Shown here in pieces: positions 1 through 8,625 of a stretch of DNA of 46,000 bases. The stretch covers positions 1 to 46,000 of the forward strand of contig JAGWVC010000017.1 in the NCBI GenBank assembly GCA_018971065.1, written 5' to 3'. The stretch comes from Sphingomonadales bacterium (lineage in GTDB: Bacteria > Pseudomonadota > Alphaproteobacteria > Sphingomonadales > Sphingomonadaceae). The position numbers and the translations under genes were made by a program. The number at the start of each line of letters is the position of its first letter. Within the stretch, counting starts at the first letter, position 1. The notes beneath the pieces were generated by a model. The model searched no databases and was not told the DNA's origin. It was given only the letters and a program-made list of their open reading frames with translations.

Positions 1-73
1 TGGCGACGGCGTGATCGTGAATGGCGGTGAGTTGGGCGACGATGGCCGCAGGGTTGTTCTTGTTGGTTTCCAT
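1..73 (-). CDS. N-terminal fragment of a protein running off the left edge (possibly AMP nucleosidase)
   Basis: A minus-strand frame opens with ATG at 73 and stays open to the window edge, giving 24 residues beginning METNKNNPAAIVAQ. It has the same orientation as, and lies 52 bp downstream of, the large transglutaminase-like gene, so the two could be cotranscribed. The helix-like start (AAIVAQLTAIHDHAVA) resembles the N-terminus of alphaproteobacterial AMP nucleosidases as I remember them, but 24 residues cannot settle this. No good Shine-Dalgarno sequence is visible in front of the ATG. Confidence 0.4.
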   Translation of the reverse strand, partial: METNKNNPAAIVAQLTAIHDHAVA

Positions 74-125
74 CGCGAGAGGATAACGCCGGTTTGTGAC
101 ATTGCAATGCGATGCGGCGACGCGG

Positions 126-3100
126 CTAGAAATCCTGCCAGCCGGCGCTGGTTCCGGCAACGGTGACGGCGCGGCCGTATTTGCGGAATTCGGCCTGGAC
201 GGCGGGATCGGCCAGCGCCGCCTGGCGCACGGCGCGCAGCCGCTGGTCGAAGGCGGGAAGCACGATCGGGCCGGTGAAGCGGATGAACAGGGCCAGCGCG
301 GCTTCGCGCGATTCCGGTTCGGCAAGCCGGGTGACGAGCATTTTCGCGATGGCGGCGCTGTCGCCCCGGCAGGCGGCGGCACTGGCTGCGGCGGACCAGT
401 TGTCCGATGGCTTTTCGGCAAGCTTGGCATCCAGCGCATCGGCTTCGGCGGCGTGGCCAAGCGCGCGGTGCGAGCAGGCCATGTTGGCCCAGACGAACAT
501 GCGGCCATAAGGGCTGGTGCCGCGCTGCTGCTTCGTGTCGATCTCCTGCAGCGCGGCGACGGCTTCGGCATGGCGGCCGGCGGAGGCGAGGGCGCCGGCG
601 CGGTTGATCGCCAGGTTGATCAGCGACGGGTAGTTGTCGACGCCCAGCTTCAGCACGGCATCGAAGGCCGCGATCGCGTCGTCGAGATGGCCGGAATCGG
701 CGAGCGAGGACGCGTATTCGTTGACCAGCCAGAAGCCGTTGTCACCCACCGCCTCGATCGCCTTGATGTCGCTGGCGTATGCCTTGCCCAGCGTGACGGC
801 TTCGGCTGCGCGCCCGGCGGCGCGCAGCGCGGCCAGGGTGCGGGTCACGGCGGGATAGTCTTTTGGCGCGGCCTTCATCGCCGTGCTGGCGTTGGCGACC
901 TCGCGGTCCAGCGCCTTGCGGAAGCCATCGGCGGCGAGCTTCTCGATGTCGGGCCAGATTGCCTCATTGCGGCGATCGATGGAGAGGCTGATCAGGCTGC
1001 CGGCGGATGGCTCCTTCGCCAGCAGCGCGCGCGCCTGGGGCAGTTCGGCGCGGCGGACATGGGTGGCGATGGCGCAGCCCAGAAGCTGGTTGCCCCAGCG
1101 GGTGCGCGGCGCCTGCTGCCAGCCGGCATCGACCAGCACCGTGCAGAGGTCCTGGCTGGCGGTATCGCGATCCGCCGGGCCGAGCGGGCGCAGCTTCTGA
1201 TAGATGTAGCGAACCCAGTCCTCGCGAAGCGCGGTGACGACCGGGGCTTGCGCCTTCTGTGCGGCGCGCAGCGCGGCGATGATGGCGGGCACGTCGCCGG
1301 CGTCGATCTCGAAGGCGATGCGCAGGCGGAAGAAATCGGCATTACCGGTATACTGGGTGGTGGCGGAGCGGAGCGCGGCCAGCGCGGGGCCGGGGCGCTG
1401 GAGCTGGGCGAGGATGGCGCCCTTCATGCCATCGACCAGCCCGGCCACCGGTGAGGGGCGTGGCAGCTTTTCGGCAATGCCGCTGATCAGCGACAGGGCT
1501 TCGATCTGCGAGGCCTGATCCTCCTTCTTCGTCAGGTCCACCACCTTGTCGAAATCGGCGCGGTAGGGGGCCAGCAGCTCGGGATCGATGCTGCCCTGGG
1601 TATCCGACAGGCGGGCGGACCGGGTGAGGTCGAAATCGAGCGCGGATTCCTCGTTCACGGTCTTCTGCAGCGCGTAGATCGCTTCGGCTTCGGCGGCGGC
1701 GGCCACGCGCGTCGCACCGGTTTCGAAGCGATAGTCGAGCCGGATGCCGCCATCGGGCAGGTGCGTGGCCTTGCGGGTGAAGGCCATGCCGTCGGCCTTG
1801 CTGTCGATATCGTCGATGGTGCCGATGCGGCGATCGGCGGCGTGGATCTCGATGATCTGGTGGCGGTGGACGAAGGCGGGCAGGGCCAGCGGCTCGCGCC
1901 GGGGCGTGGGCTGGCGCGCGGGCAGGAAATCATCGACCGCGTAAGCGTTGGTGGACAGCTTCTGGAAGGTCTTGTCCTTGTCGAAATCGGCCTTCGCCAG
2001 CGTGTAGTTCTCGACCATGGTCAGGACATTGCCGTCACGGTCGTCGGTCAGTTCGAGCGGCTTGGCTTCGGCAAGGCCGGCGAAGCGCTTGCGGTAGAAA
2101 TCGGTGTTGTCCTGCGCGACAACGCGCGCCGACTTGACGGCAACGCGGGCGCGGAACCAGTCGGCCAGCGCGTCGGTGTAGCGCGTTTCGACGCGGAGGG
2201 TGAGCGCGCCGGTGTCCTTGGCGGCGTTGTCATCGACCGTGAACCGTTCGGTGACCGCCATTTCGCCGGAATGGTCGGCATAGCCGGTCATCGCTTCCAG
2301 CGCGGTCTGGCCGGGGCGGATGGGCAGGGCATGGCCAAGATCGGACGAGACGATGGCGCCGCCGCGTCCGCCACGATGCGTGCCGGTGGCATCGAGCCAG
2401 AGCACCTTGTCCGCCAGAACGGCGCGGACGATGACATGATCGAACACCAGCGGCGAGGGCAGGCGATCGGGCAGGTCGAAGCCCGGAAGCGTGGAGACCA
2501 GCGCAGGGGCCGCATCGATGCCGAGGCGGCGCAGCGCGAGGGCAAGCAGCAGCGCCTTGTCCTTGCAATCGCCATAGCCGCGTTCCAGCACGGTTTTCGG
2601 GCGGCGCGGGACGTAGGAGCCTTCGCCCATTTCCTCGCCGACATAGCGGATCGAATCCTGCACCAGCCGCGTCGCTTCGGTAAGGCGATCGGCCGGGGCG
2701 GGATACTTCGCGGCGATGGCATCGAGCTTGGCGGCGAAATCGGCGGGCAGGCTCTCGTCGCCCGCGTAAAGCGTGGTGGCCCACTGCGCCACCTCGGCCC
2801 AGGATTTCATGGTGGAGACATCGACGCTGCCCCATTGCGGGTGCCAGGCGGGCAGGTCCTTCTCCCCCTCCAGCATCGCCGGATCGGTGGCAGACCACTC
2901 CCATTCCTGTTCGCTGCCCAGCTTGCGGGTGGCGAAGGCGACGGTGCTGTTGCGCGGCTTCCACTGCAGCGGCGTGCCCGCCGGGGCGAGGTAGCGGACG
3001 GCACGCAGGCCGACCGGTTGCGAAAAGCGCTGGGTGAAGCTTTCGAACAGGTGGCCGGGCCACAGGCGCGTGGTCGTGTGGGTGACGGTGGCATAGTCGA

Positions 3101-3602
3101 TCACGTCGCCGACGCGGACATCGCGCAAGTTGGCGATGGCGCGCAAGGAACCGCTGATGATGCCTTCGGCAAGGTCGCTCTCCCGCTCGACCACGCGGAA
3201 GCGGGTTTCGGGGGTAAGGTCGATAACCTTGCCGTCGCGGATCAGGTGGATGAAGGCCACGGCGGGGGTTTCGATGCGCGGATCCCAGGTGATCGCGATC
3301 TGGCCGGCATCCTCCAGCCCCGAACGATCGACCACGCGGGTGGCGACGCGGAACCAGCTTTCGTGCCCGGTGGCGCCAAGGCGGACCTGATAGTCGCTGA
3401 GCAGGTAGGCGACGCCGCCTTCCGCGTGCTGGAGCCGGGCCGGGGTGGCATCGGGGATGGTGCGCTGGCTGACCCATGCGGGCGCGGCTTCGGCGGCGAT
3501 GGTGGCGTTGGGAGCTGCGGTGGCGGCGGATTCGGCGAGGGCGGGGCTGAAGGGCAGGCTGAGGGCAAGCGTGAGTGCAAGCAGCGACGAAGTTGTTTTC
3601 AC
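126..3602 (-). CDS. DUF3857 / transglutaminase-like exported protein with TPR-like C-terminus
   Basis: A large protein of 1158 residues. The N-terminus is a clear signal peptide (KTTSSLLALTLALSLPFSPALA), so it is exported, probably to the periplasm. The first third looks like a DUF3857 domain. A transglutaminase core follows near residues 320-410, with Cys in GYGDCKDKALLL, His in FDHVIVRA and Asp in LWLDATG, so the cysteine-protease-like triad is intact. The last ~450 residues are alanine-rich helices resembling TPR units. I chose the GTG at 3602 because it puts the signal peptide at the very N-terminus and has GGGGGGA upstream; a TTG six codons earlier (3620) would prefix MGGLLR and has no ribosome site. 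It is divergent from creD. The family occurs widely in Bacteroidetes and Proteobacteria without an assigned substrate. Confidence 0.88.
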   Translation of the reverse strand: MKTTSSLLALTLALSLPFSPALAESAATAAPNATIAAEAAPAWVSQRTIPDATPARLQHAEGGVAYLLSDYQVRLGATGHESWFRVATRVVDRSGLEDAGQIAITWDPRIETPAVAFIHLIRDGKVIDLTPETRFRVVERESDLAEGIISGSLRAIANLRDVRVGDVIDYATVTHTTTRLWPGHLFESFTQRFSQPVGLRAVRYLAPAGTPLQWKPRNSTVAFATRKLGSEQEWEWSATDPAMLEGEKDLPAWHPQWGSVDVSTMKSWAEVAQWATTLYAGDESLPADFAAKLDAIAAKYPAPADRLTEATRLVQDSIRYVGEEMGEGSYVPRRPKTVLERGYGDCKDKALLLALALRRLGIDAAPALVSTLPGFDLPDRLPSPLVFDHVIVRAVLADKVLWLDATGTHRGGRGGAIVSSDLGHALPIRPGQTALEAMTGYADHSGEMAVTERFTVDDNAAKDTGALTLRVETRYTDALADWFRARVAVKSARVVAQDNTDFYRKRFAGLAEAKPLELTDDRDGNVLTMVENYTLAKADFDKDKTFQKLSTNAYAVDDFLPARQPTPRREPLALPAFVHRHQIIEIHAADRRIGTIDDIDSKADGMAFTRKATHLPDGGIRLDYRFETGATRVAAAAEAEAIYALQKTVNEESALDFDLTRSARLSDTQGSIDPELLAPYRADFDKVVDLTKKEDQASQIEALSLISGIAEKLPRPSPVAGLVDGMKGAILAQLQRPGPALAALRSATTQYTGNADFFRLRIAFEIDAGDVPAIIAALRAAQKAQAPVVTALREDWVRYIYQKLRPLGPADRDTASQDLCTVLVDAGWQQAPRTRWGNQLLGCAIATHVRRAELPQARALLAKEPSAGSLISLSIDRRNEAIWPDIEKLAADGFRKALDREVANASTAMKAAPKDYPAVTRTLAALRAAGRAAEAVTLGKAYASDIKAIEAVGDNGFWLVNEYASSLADSGHLDDAIAAFDAVLKLGVDNYPSLINLAINRAGALASAGRHAEAVAALQEIDTKQQRGTSPYGRMFVWANMACSHRALGHAAEADALDAKLAEKPSDNWSAAASAAACRGDSAAIAKMLVTRLAEPESREAALALFIRFTGPIVLPAFDQRLRAVRQAALADPAVQAEFRKYGRAVTVAGTSAGWQDF

Positions 3603-3684
3603 GCGAAGAAGTCCCCCCAACCCGGAATCGGGTGTCCGGGCGAAGGCTATGGTGCCGGGCCGGACGAGGCAAGAGGATTGCTTG

Positions 3685-3702
3685 CCCGGTTCGCGAACCG
3701 GG
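3685..3702. promoter_or_regulatory. 18-bp perfect palindrome between divergent genes
   Basis: CCCGGTTCGCGAACCGGG reads the same on both strands. It lies between the divergent starts of the transglutaminase-like gene (3602) and creD (3737), 24 bp upstream of the creD ribosome site. Position and symmetry suit an operator for a dimeric regulator acting on one or both genes. No other copy was noticed in the window. Confidence 0.45.
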
Positions 3703-3736
3703 ATTACCCTGCGGGCCGGGGCGACAGGAGGACGGC

Positions 3737-5146
3737 ATGAGCGGGCAGGTGACGGGCAAATTGCGGGCGCCGGGTATCCGGCTGCTGTTCGCGGTGCTGG
3801 TGGGGCTGGGGCTGACGGTGCCGCTGCTGTTCGTCTATGCGCTGGTGCATGACCGGCAGAGCCAGGCGACGACCGCGCAGGCCGAGATTGCCGGGGGCTG
3901 GGGCGGGGCGCAGGTGCTGTCCGGCCCGATCATCGTCGTGCCGTTTCGCACCACCGAGAGCCAGACGGTGACCGAGAGCGGCAAGGCGGTGACGCGGGCG
4001 ACCGAGGTGGAGAAGCTGTTCTACATCTCGCCGGTTTTGCACGACATCACCACGGTGGTGAACCCGGAGGAACGCCACAAGTCGATCTATCGCAGTGTGC
4101 TGTATACCGCGCGGGTGAGCGGCCAGGCGCGGTTTGCGCTGCCGGCCGACCTGGCGCGGTTCGGGGTGACGCGCGAGCGGCTGCTGTGGGACCGGGCCGA
4201 GTTGCGGCTGGGGGTTTCGGACTCGCGCGGTCTGACCGCCGGCGGCACGCTGAACGCGGGCGGCAAGTCCTTGGCGGTGCAGCCGGGCAAGGGGCCGGCG
4301 GCGAGCGGGGGGCAGGGGTTCTTCGCGTTCCTGAACTGGGACGGGACCGGCGATCTGGCAGTGGATTACGGCTATGCCGTGCGCGGATCGCGCAGCCTGG
4401 CGATGGTTCCGCGCGGCGGATCGACGCGGTGGGCGGTGCGGTCGAGCTGGGCCAGCCCCAGCTTCGGCGGCGGGTTCCTGCCCGAACAGCGCACGGTTTC
4501 GGACGCCGGGTTCACGGCAAGCTGGCGGGTGGACAAGCTGGCGCTGGGGCAGCCGCCGGTGGGGATGGAAGATGGCGGCCCGCCGAACGTCCCGACCGAT
4601 ATGGAAAACCTGCTGTTGACCGTCGGCAATGCCGACATGGCCGGCAGCGGCACATCGGCCAGCGCGGCCATCGCCGTGGGGCTGATCGAGCCGGTGAACC
4701 TGTACAGCAAGGTCGAGCGGTCGGTGAAGTATGGCTTCCTGTTCATCGGCTTCACCTTCCTGACGTTTTTCCTGTTCGACGTGGTCGGGGGGGCGCGGGT
4801 GGCGTCGGCCGAGTATCTGCTGGCCGGGGCGGGGCTGGTGCTGTTCTTCGTGCTGCTGCTGGCGTTTGCCGAGCTGATCGGATTCGGGCCGGCGTACCTG
4901 CTGGCGAGCGCGGCGATCATCGGGCTGCTGGCGGCGTACAGCGCGGCGGTGCTGGACAGCCGGCGGCGAGGGCAGGTGATCGGCGCGCTGCTGACGGGGC
5001 TTTATGCAGTGCTTTACGTGCTGCTGAGCCTGGAGGCGTGGTCGCTGCTGATCGGTTCGGTCCTGCTGTTCGCGGCGCTGGCCGGGGTGATGTACGCGAC
5101 GCGCAATGTGGACTGGCAGGGGGCGGGGCGGGCGGACGCGGCCTGA
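3737..5146 (+). CDS. creD: CreD-like cell envelope integrity inner-membrane protein
   Basis: 469 residues. One N-terminal membrane segment (about residues 14-36, LLFAVLVGLGLTVPLLFVYAL) is followed by a ~300-residue extracytoplasmic part with the CreD-typical GPIIVVPFRT and later VNLYSKVERSVKYGFLFIGFTFLTFFLFD. A C-terminal cluster of about five membrane helices (residues ~335-455) completes the family layout. E. coli CreD is about 450 residues, so this is full length. The start is fixed by a perfect AGGAGG at 3726-3731, five bases before ATG; the frame is open further upstream but that part lacks a ribosome site. No creBC two-component genes are nearby. CreD is linked to envelope stress and beta-lactam or colicin tolerance in other bacteria; its biochemical role is unknown. 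It ends tail-to-tail with the P450 gene, four bases between stop codons. Confidence 0.9.
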   Translation: MSGQVTGKLRAPGIRLLFAVLVGLGLTVPLLFVYALVHDRQSQATTAQAEIAGGWGGAQVLSGPIIVVPFRTTESQTVTESGKAVTRATEVEKLFYISPVLHDITTVVNPEERHKSIYRSVLYTARVSGQARFALPADLARFGVTRERLLWDRAELRLGVSDSRGLTAGGTLNAGGKSLAVQPGKGPAASGGQGFFAFLNWDGTGDLAVDYGYAVRGSRSLAMVPRGGSTRWAVRSSWASPSFGGGFLPEQRTVSDAGFTASWRVDKLALGQPPVGMEDGGPPNVPTDMENLLLTVGNADMAGSGTSASAAIAVGLIEPVNLYSKVERSVKYGFLFIGFTFLTFFLFDVVGGARVASAEYLLAGAGLVLFFVLLLAFAELIGFGPAYLLASAAIIGLLAAYSAAVLDSRRRGQVIGALLTGLYAVLYVLLSLEAWSLLIGSVLLFAALAGVMYATRNVDWQGAGRADAA

Positions 5147-5158
5147 CCGGTCAGGCCG
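5139..5158. repeat. 20-bp perfect palindrome covering both convergent stop codons
   Basis: CGGCCTGACCGGTCAGGCCG contains the TGA of creD (5144-5146) and the reversed TGA of the P450 gene (5151-5153). In RNA it would fold to an eight-pair stem with a four-base loop on either strand, but no U-tract follows. It may slow transcription from both sides or protect 3' ends. The symmetry is seen directly; the function is inferred. Confidence 0.5.
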
Positions 5159-6377
5159 GGGTCCACGCCAGGGTCAGCCGGTCGATGCCGTGGCCAAGGC
5201 CGGAGTGGAACGCGTATTCGCCGCCAACGGGCACGTGGATGTCGATCATCCGGGGCAGCAGCGCTTCCAGGACGATGCGCAGTTCGCGGCGGGCGAGATG
5301 CATCCCCAGGCAGGCGTGCGGGCCGGCGGCGAAGGGCATGGCGTGGGCGCGGGGGCGGTCGATATCGACAGTGGTCGGGTTGTCGAACACGGCGGGATCG
5401 AGGTTGGCGAGGCACATCGCCAGCAGGACGTGATCGCCCCTGCGCATCGGCACGCCGTGGAACTCGGTGTCGCGGGTGAGGGTGCGGCCGGCGGTGGCGA
5501 TGGCGAAGGCGCGGGTGAATTCATCGACGGCGGCGGGAATGTCGACAGGGTTGTCGCGCAGGCGGGTTTGCAGCGCGGGGTTCTGCGCGAGATGGCGGAA
5601 GATCCAGCCGATGGTGCTGTTGAGCGTATCGAGGCCGCCGACGTAGAGCACGAAGATCATGCCCATCACTTCATCGTCCGACAGCCGGCGGCCATCGATT
5701 GTGGCGGCGAGGATGCCGCGCATCAGTTCGGTGGTGGGGGCGCGGCGCTGGTCGCCGAGGAAATCGGTGAGGTACGCCAGGATGGCGCTGCCGGCGCTGC
5801 GGCGTTCGGCAAGGTCGGCGCCGCGCAGCAGGCCGTCTTCCCAGTGCATAAACTGGCCGAAGCTGTCGGCGGGCAGGCCGAGCAGCGCGAGGAACACGTG
5901 GCCGGGCAGGCGGCTGCTGAACGCGCCGATGAATTCGCAGGCGCCGTCGGCGAGGAACGTGGCCAGCAGGTCGTCGCAGATGCGGCGGACGACGGTTTCC
6001 AGCTCGCGGACGGCGCGCGGGGTGAAGAACGGGTTGAGGATCTTGCGGTAATCGCCGTGTTCGGGCGGGTCGAATTCGAGCGGGTTGAGTTTCCACGAGA
6101 CGCCGAGCAGCGCCGACAGCGCGTTGCCGATGCGGCGGCTGGAGAACAGCTCCGGCGCGGCCAGCGCTTCGAGGATCAGCGCGTTGCGGGTGACGATCCA
6201 GCCGGGATTGCCATAGCCGGTATCGGGGCACCAGACCACCGGCGGCAGGCTGCTCATCCGCGCGGCGGAAAGGAACGGGTCGGCCAGTTCGTGCGTGAAG
6301 GCGGCGTAGGCGTGCGGCCAGACGAGCGCGGGCGGCACATGATCGGGCCCCGGCGGCACATGATCGGGAACGGGCAT
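5151..6377 (-). CDS. cytochrome P450
   Basis: 408 residues, normal for a soluble bacterial class I P450. The heme-binding loop is FAAGPHACLGMHLARREL with the axial Cys at about residue 356. The I-helix oxygen-activation motif is VGGLDT, where AGxDT is usual, and the K-helix ExxR is EFTR. It needs an electron supply from a ferredoxin and reductase; none is adjacent, though a P450-type ferredoxin lies at 35523 and an FprA-type reductase at 16652. The ATG at 6377 shares one base with the stop of the upstream SDR (TGATG), so translation is probably coupled. The MPVPDHVPPGPDHVPPALV start carries a duplicated PDHVPP hexapeptide, from a small tandem repeat near 6342-6371. Substrate unknown. Confidence 0.92.
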   Translation of the reverse strand: MPVPDHVPPGPDHVPPALVWPHAYAAFTHELADPFLSAARMSSLPPVVWCPDTGYGNPGWIVTRNALILEALAAPELFSSRRIGNALSALLGVSWKLNPLEFDPPEHGDYRKILNPFFTPRAVRELETVVRRICDDLLATFLADGACEFIGAFSSRLPGHVFLALLGLPADSFGQFMHWEDGLLRGADLAERRSAGSAILAYLTDFLGDQRRAPTTELMRGILAATIDGRRLSDDEVMGMIFVLYVGGLDTLNSTIGWIFRHLAQNPALQTRLRDNPVDIPAAVDEFTRAFAIATAGRTLTRDTEFHGVPMRRGDHVLLAMCLANLDPAVFDNPTTVDIDRPRAHAMPFAAGPHACLGMHLARRELRIVLEALLPRMIDIHVPVGGEYAFHSGLGHGIDRLTLAWTPA

Positions 6378-7180
6378 CAGATCATGCCTTCGTCGCGGGT
6401 GCGGGTTTCGAAGGTGCCGGCGGTGGAGCCGCAGTCCATCGTGATGACGGTGCCGGTGGCGGCCGCGGCGGCATCGCTGGCCAGCAGCAGGCACATCGCG
6501 GCGACTTCATCGGCGCCGCCGACGCGGCCCATCGGCGTGAAGATGCGGCCGGCGGCTTGCGGGGTGAAGCCGGGCGGGAGCTGTTCGTGGAGTGCTTCGG
6601 TATCGGTGAGGCCAAGCTGGATGGCGTTGACGCGGACGTTGTGGCGGGCGAAATCGACCGCCGAGGCATATGTGACGATCTCGAGCGCGCCCTTCGAGGC
6701 GGCGTAGGCGGTGTGCAGGGGATTGGGGCGGCGCGCGGCGATCGACGAGATGTTGATGACCGAGCCGCCGCCGCGCCGGATCATGCCGGGGACCAGCGCC
6801 TGCATCAGCGTGACCGGGGCGACGACGTTGATGGCGAATTCGGCGTCCCAGGTCTCGTCGGCCTGGTCGAGCAGCGATTCGCGCGGGGCGTTGGTGAGCG
6901 CGGCGTTGTTGACGAGGATATCGAGATCCTCGCACCGGGCGGCGATGGCGCGGGCGCCGGCGCGGGTGGCAAGGTCACCGGGGATGGCATCGATGCTGCC
7001 GGGCAGGCCGGAAGCGGCGTCAGCCAGCGCGGTGAGCGCGGCGGCATTGCGGCCGGTGGCGTATACCTGAACCCCGGCGCGGGCGAGGGCCAGCGCGATG
7101 GCGCGGCCGGTGCCGCGACCGGCGCCGGTGACGAGGGCGCGCTTGCCGGGCAGGTGATAGGTGACCTGTGGGGTGCTCAT
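6377..7180 (-). CDS. short-chain dehydrogenase/reductase (classical SDR)
   Basis: 267 residues. The NAD(P)-binding motif TGAGRGTG is near residue 20, LVNNAAL follows the central strand, and the catalytic Ser (NISS), Tyr and Lys (YAASK) have normal spacing. The ATG at 7180 is preceded by GGAGAGG eight bases upstream; the open frame beyond it lacks a ribosome site. The stop overlaps the P450 start by one base. An SDR-P450 pair suggests hydroxylation followed by oxidation of the alcohol on one substrate. A sigma70-like promoter lies at 7209-7237. Confidence 0.92.
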   Translation of the reverse strand: MSTPQVTYHLPGKRALVTGAGRGTGRAIALALARAGVQVYATGRNAAALTALADAASGLPGSIDAIPGDLATRAGARAIAARCEDLDILVNNAALTNAPRESLLDQADETWDAEFAINVVAPVTLMQALVPGMIRRGGGSVINISSIAARRPNPLHTAYAASKGALEIVTYASAVDFARHNVRVNAIQLGLTDTEALHEQLPPGFTPQAAGRIFTPMGRVGGADEVAAMCLLLASDAAAAATGTVITMDCGSTAGTFETRTRDEGMI

Positions 7181-7208
7181 CGGGGTGCCTCTCCGTCTGT
7201 TTTGCGAG

Positions 7209-7237
7209 ACTTTGCAAGGCAGAGTATGGCGTGTCAA
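7209..7237 (-). promoter_or_regulatory. sigma70-type promoter of the SDR-P450 operon
   Basis: On the minus strand TTGACA (7237-7232) is separated by exactly 17 bases from CAAAGT (7214-7209), about 30 bp upstream of the SDR start. The -35 box is consensus and the -10 box is weak. It lies just downstream of the rplI terminator, consistent with a separate transcription unit. Confidence 0.45.
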
Positions 7238-7262
7238 GCTGTCCGGCGATGATGGCGGGGCG

Positions 7263-7294
7263 CAAACGAAAAGGGGGCGCCTTGCGGCGCCCCC
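7263..7294 (-). terminator. Rho-independent terminator of the rpsF-rpsR-rplI operon
   Basis: On the minus strand a nine-pair GC stem (GGGGGCGCC/GGCGCCCCC, 7294-7273) with loop GCAA is followed by TTTTCGTTTG. This is a textbook intrinsic terminator, about 108 bp beyond the rplI stop, and it separates the ribosomal operon from the SDR-P450 operon. Confidence 0.85.
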
Positions 7295-7339
7295 TGGTAT
7301 CTTTGCGCGGCGGCGGTTGGTGCCGCTGCCCACCCCCGA

Positions 7340-7392
7340 CCCCTCCCGCTTGCGGGAGGGGGGAAGTTTGGCGCCCTCCCGCAAGCGGGAGG
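7340..7392. repeat. pair of CCCTCCCGC/GCGGGAGGG hairpins in the rplI 3' region
   Basis: Two inverted repeats lie 13 bp apart: 7340-7361 (ten-pair arms CCCCTCCCGC and GCGGGAGGGG) and 7375-7392 (arms CCTCCCGC and GCGGGAGG). They share the same arm sequence, so they could also pair with each other. They fill the space between the rplI stop and its terminator and look like short intergenic palindromic repeats. Confidence 0.6.
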
Positions 7393-7401
7393 AGGAGAGG
7401 C

Positions 7402-8001
7402 TTACGCCTCGGCTTCGCCTTCGCCTTCGACGAGATCCGCAGGGATTTCGCCGGGTTCGGCGTTGGGGTCATAGGCTTCGGTGAAGCCGCCGGTGTCGGT
7501 TTCGAACATCGCGTCGATGACGTTGACGCCCTGGGCCTGAAGTTCGGCTTCATCGGGCGAACGGGCGACGTTGGCCTTGATGGTGACCGAGACTTCGGGG
7601 TGCAGCGAGACGCGGACGTCGAACACGCCGATGGTCTTGATCGGGCGTTCCAGCACGATCATCGCCTTGGTGACGCCCTTGATGCCGTCGGCAACCAGCG
7701 CATCGACGATGTCGCGGACCGAGACCGAGCCGTAGAGCTGGCCGGCGTTCGACGCGGCGCGGATCAGCACCACGGTCTTGCCGTCGACGTTCTTCGATTC
7801 AGCCTGCGCGTGGGTGCGGCGTTCGGCGTTGTCGGATTCGATCTTGGCGCGGTTGGCTTCGAACAGCTTCTTGTTGGCGGCGTTGGCGCGCAGCGCCTTC
7901 TTGCCGGGCAGCAGGAAGTTGCGGGCGTAGCCGTCCTTTACGGTGACGATGTCGCCGATGTGGCCGAGCTTCTCGATGCGTTCGAGGAGGATGATATCCA
8001 T
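7402..8001 (-). CDS. rplI: 50S ribosomal protein L9
   Basis: 199 residues. The N-terminal domain begins MDIILLERIEKLGHIGDIVTV and carries the L9 signature GYARNFLLPGKKALRA, which binds 23S rRNA domain V; a long central helix and a C-terminal RNA-binding domain follow. E. coli L9 has 149 residues. The extra ~45 at the end (after about residue 150) are acidic and low in complexity, ending VEGEGEAEA, as I recall from sphingomonad L9 proteins. It is the last gene of rpsF-rpsR-rplI, 13 bp after rpsR. Confidence 0.98.
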   Translation of the reverse strand: MDIILLERIEKLGHIGDIVTVKDGYARNFLLPGKKALRANAANKKLFEANRAKIESDNAERRTHAQAESKNVDGKTVVLIRAASNAGQLYGSVSVRDIVDALVADGIKGVTKAMIVLERPIKTIGVFDVRVSLHPEVSVTIKANVARSPDEAELQAQGVNVIDAMFETDTGGFTEAYDPNAEPGEIPADLVEGEGEAEA

Positions 8002-8014
8002 GAGTACGCTCCCC

Positions 8015-8239
8015 TTACTTCACGAGGTAGGGCAGCAGGCCCAGGTGACGGGCGCGCTTGATGGCCTGGCCGAGTTCGCGCTGCTTCTTCGCGGAAACGG
8101 CGGTGATGCGGCTGGGGACGATCTTGCCACGCTCGGACATGAAGCCCTGAAGCAGGCGGATGTCCTTGTAGTCGATCTTGGGCGCGTTCTTGCCCGAGAA
8201 CGGGCAGGACTTGCGGCGGCGGAAAAATGCGCGGGCCAT
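8015..8239 (-). CDS. rpsR: 30S ribosomal protein S18
   Basis: 74 residues, full length. The sequence [21 protein letters not shown], with core [22 protein letters not shown] and ALxRARxLGLLPY-like end ([15 protein letters not shown]), is diagnostic. S18 forms a heterodimer with S6 on the 30S platform. It lies three bases after rpsF and 13 before rplI, so all three are one transcript. Confidence 0.98.
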   Translation of the reverse strand: MARAFFRRRKSCPFSGKNAPKIDYKDIRLLQGFMSERGKIVPSRITAVSAKKQRELGQAIKRARHLGLLPYLVK

Positions 8240-8242
8240 TGC

Positions 8243-8605
8243 TTATGCCTCCTCGCGGTCACGGCGACGGGTGCGTTCGCGGTCGTTCTTCCGCATCTGC
8301 ACCGACGGGCCGGCTTCGTGTTCGTCAACGCGGATCGTCAGGTAACGGATCACGTCTTCGTTGATCTGGGTCTGGCGCTCCAGCTCGGCGACGACGCCCG
8401 CGGGGGCCTCGATGTTGAGCATGACGAAGTGCGCCTTGCGGTTGCGGGCGATCTTGTACGCGAGGTTCTTGAGGCCCCAGGTCTCGGTCTTGGTGACCTT
8501 GCCCGCGTTGCTCTCGACGATCTCGGTGGCGGCGGTAGCCAGCGCATCGACCTGCGCCTGGCTGAGGTCCTGGCGAGCCAGGAACACGTGCTCGTAAAGC
8601 GGCAC
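8243..8605 (-). CDS. rpsF: 30S ribosomal protein S6
   Basis: 120 residues with the S6 fold: [23 protein letters not shown], the conserved [28 protein letters not shown], then [15 protein letters not shown] and a basic tail. S6 binds S18 and the 16S central domain. It is first in the operon. The leader from the likely promoter (8859-8886) to the ATG is about 245 nt and contains an 18-bp perfect long-range inverted repeat; in other bacteria S6:S18 represses its own mRNA through a leader structure, so feedback control is plausible here. Confidence 0.98.
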   Translation of the reverse strand: MPLYEHVFLARQDLSQAQVDALATAATEIVESNAGKVTKTETWGLKNLAYKIARNRKAHFVMLNIEAPAGVVAELERQTQINEDVIRYLTIRVDEHEAGPSVQMRKNDRERTRRRDREEA

Positions 8606-8625
8606 GGCCTATCCTTTCATTCACT

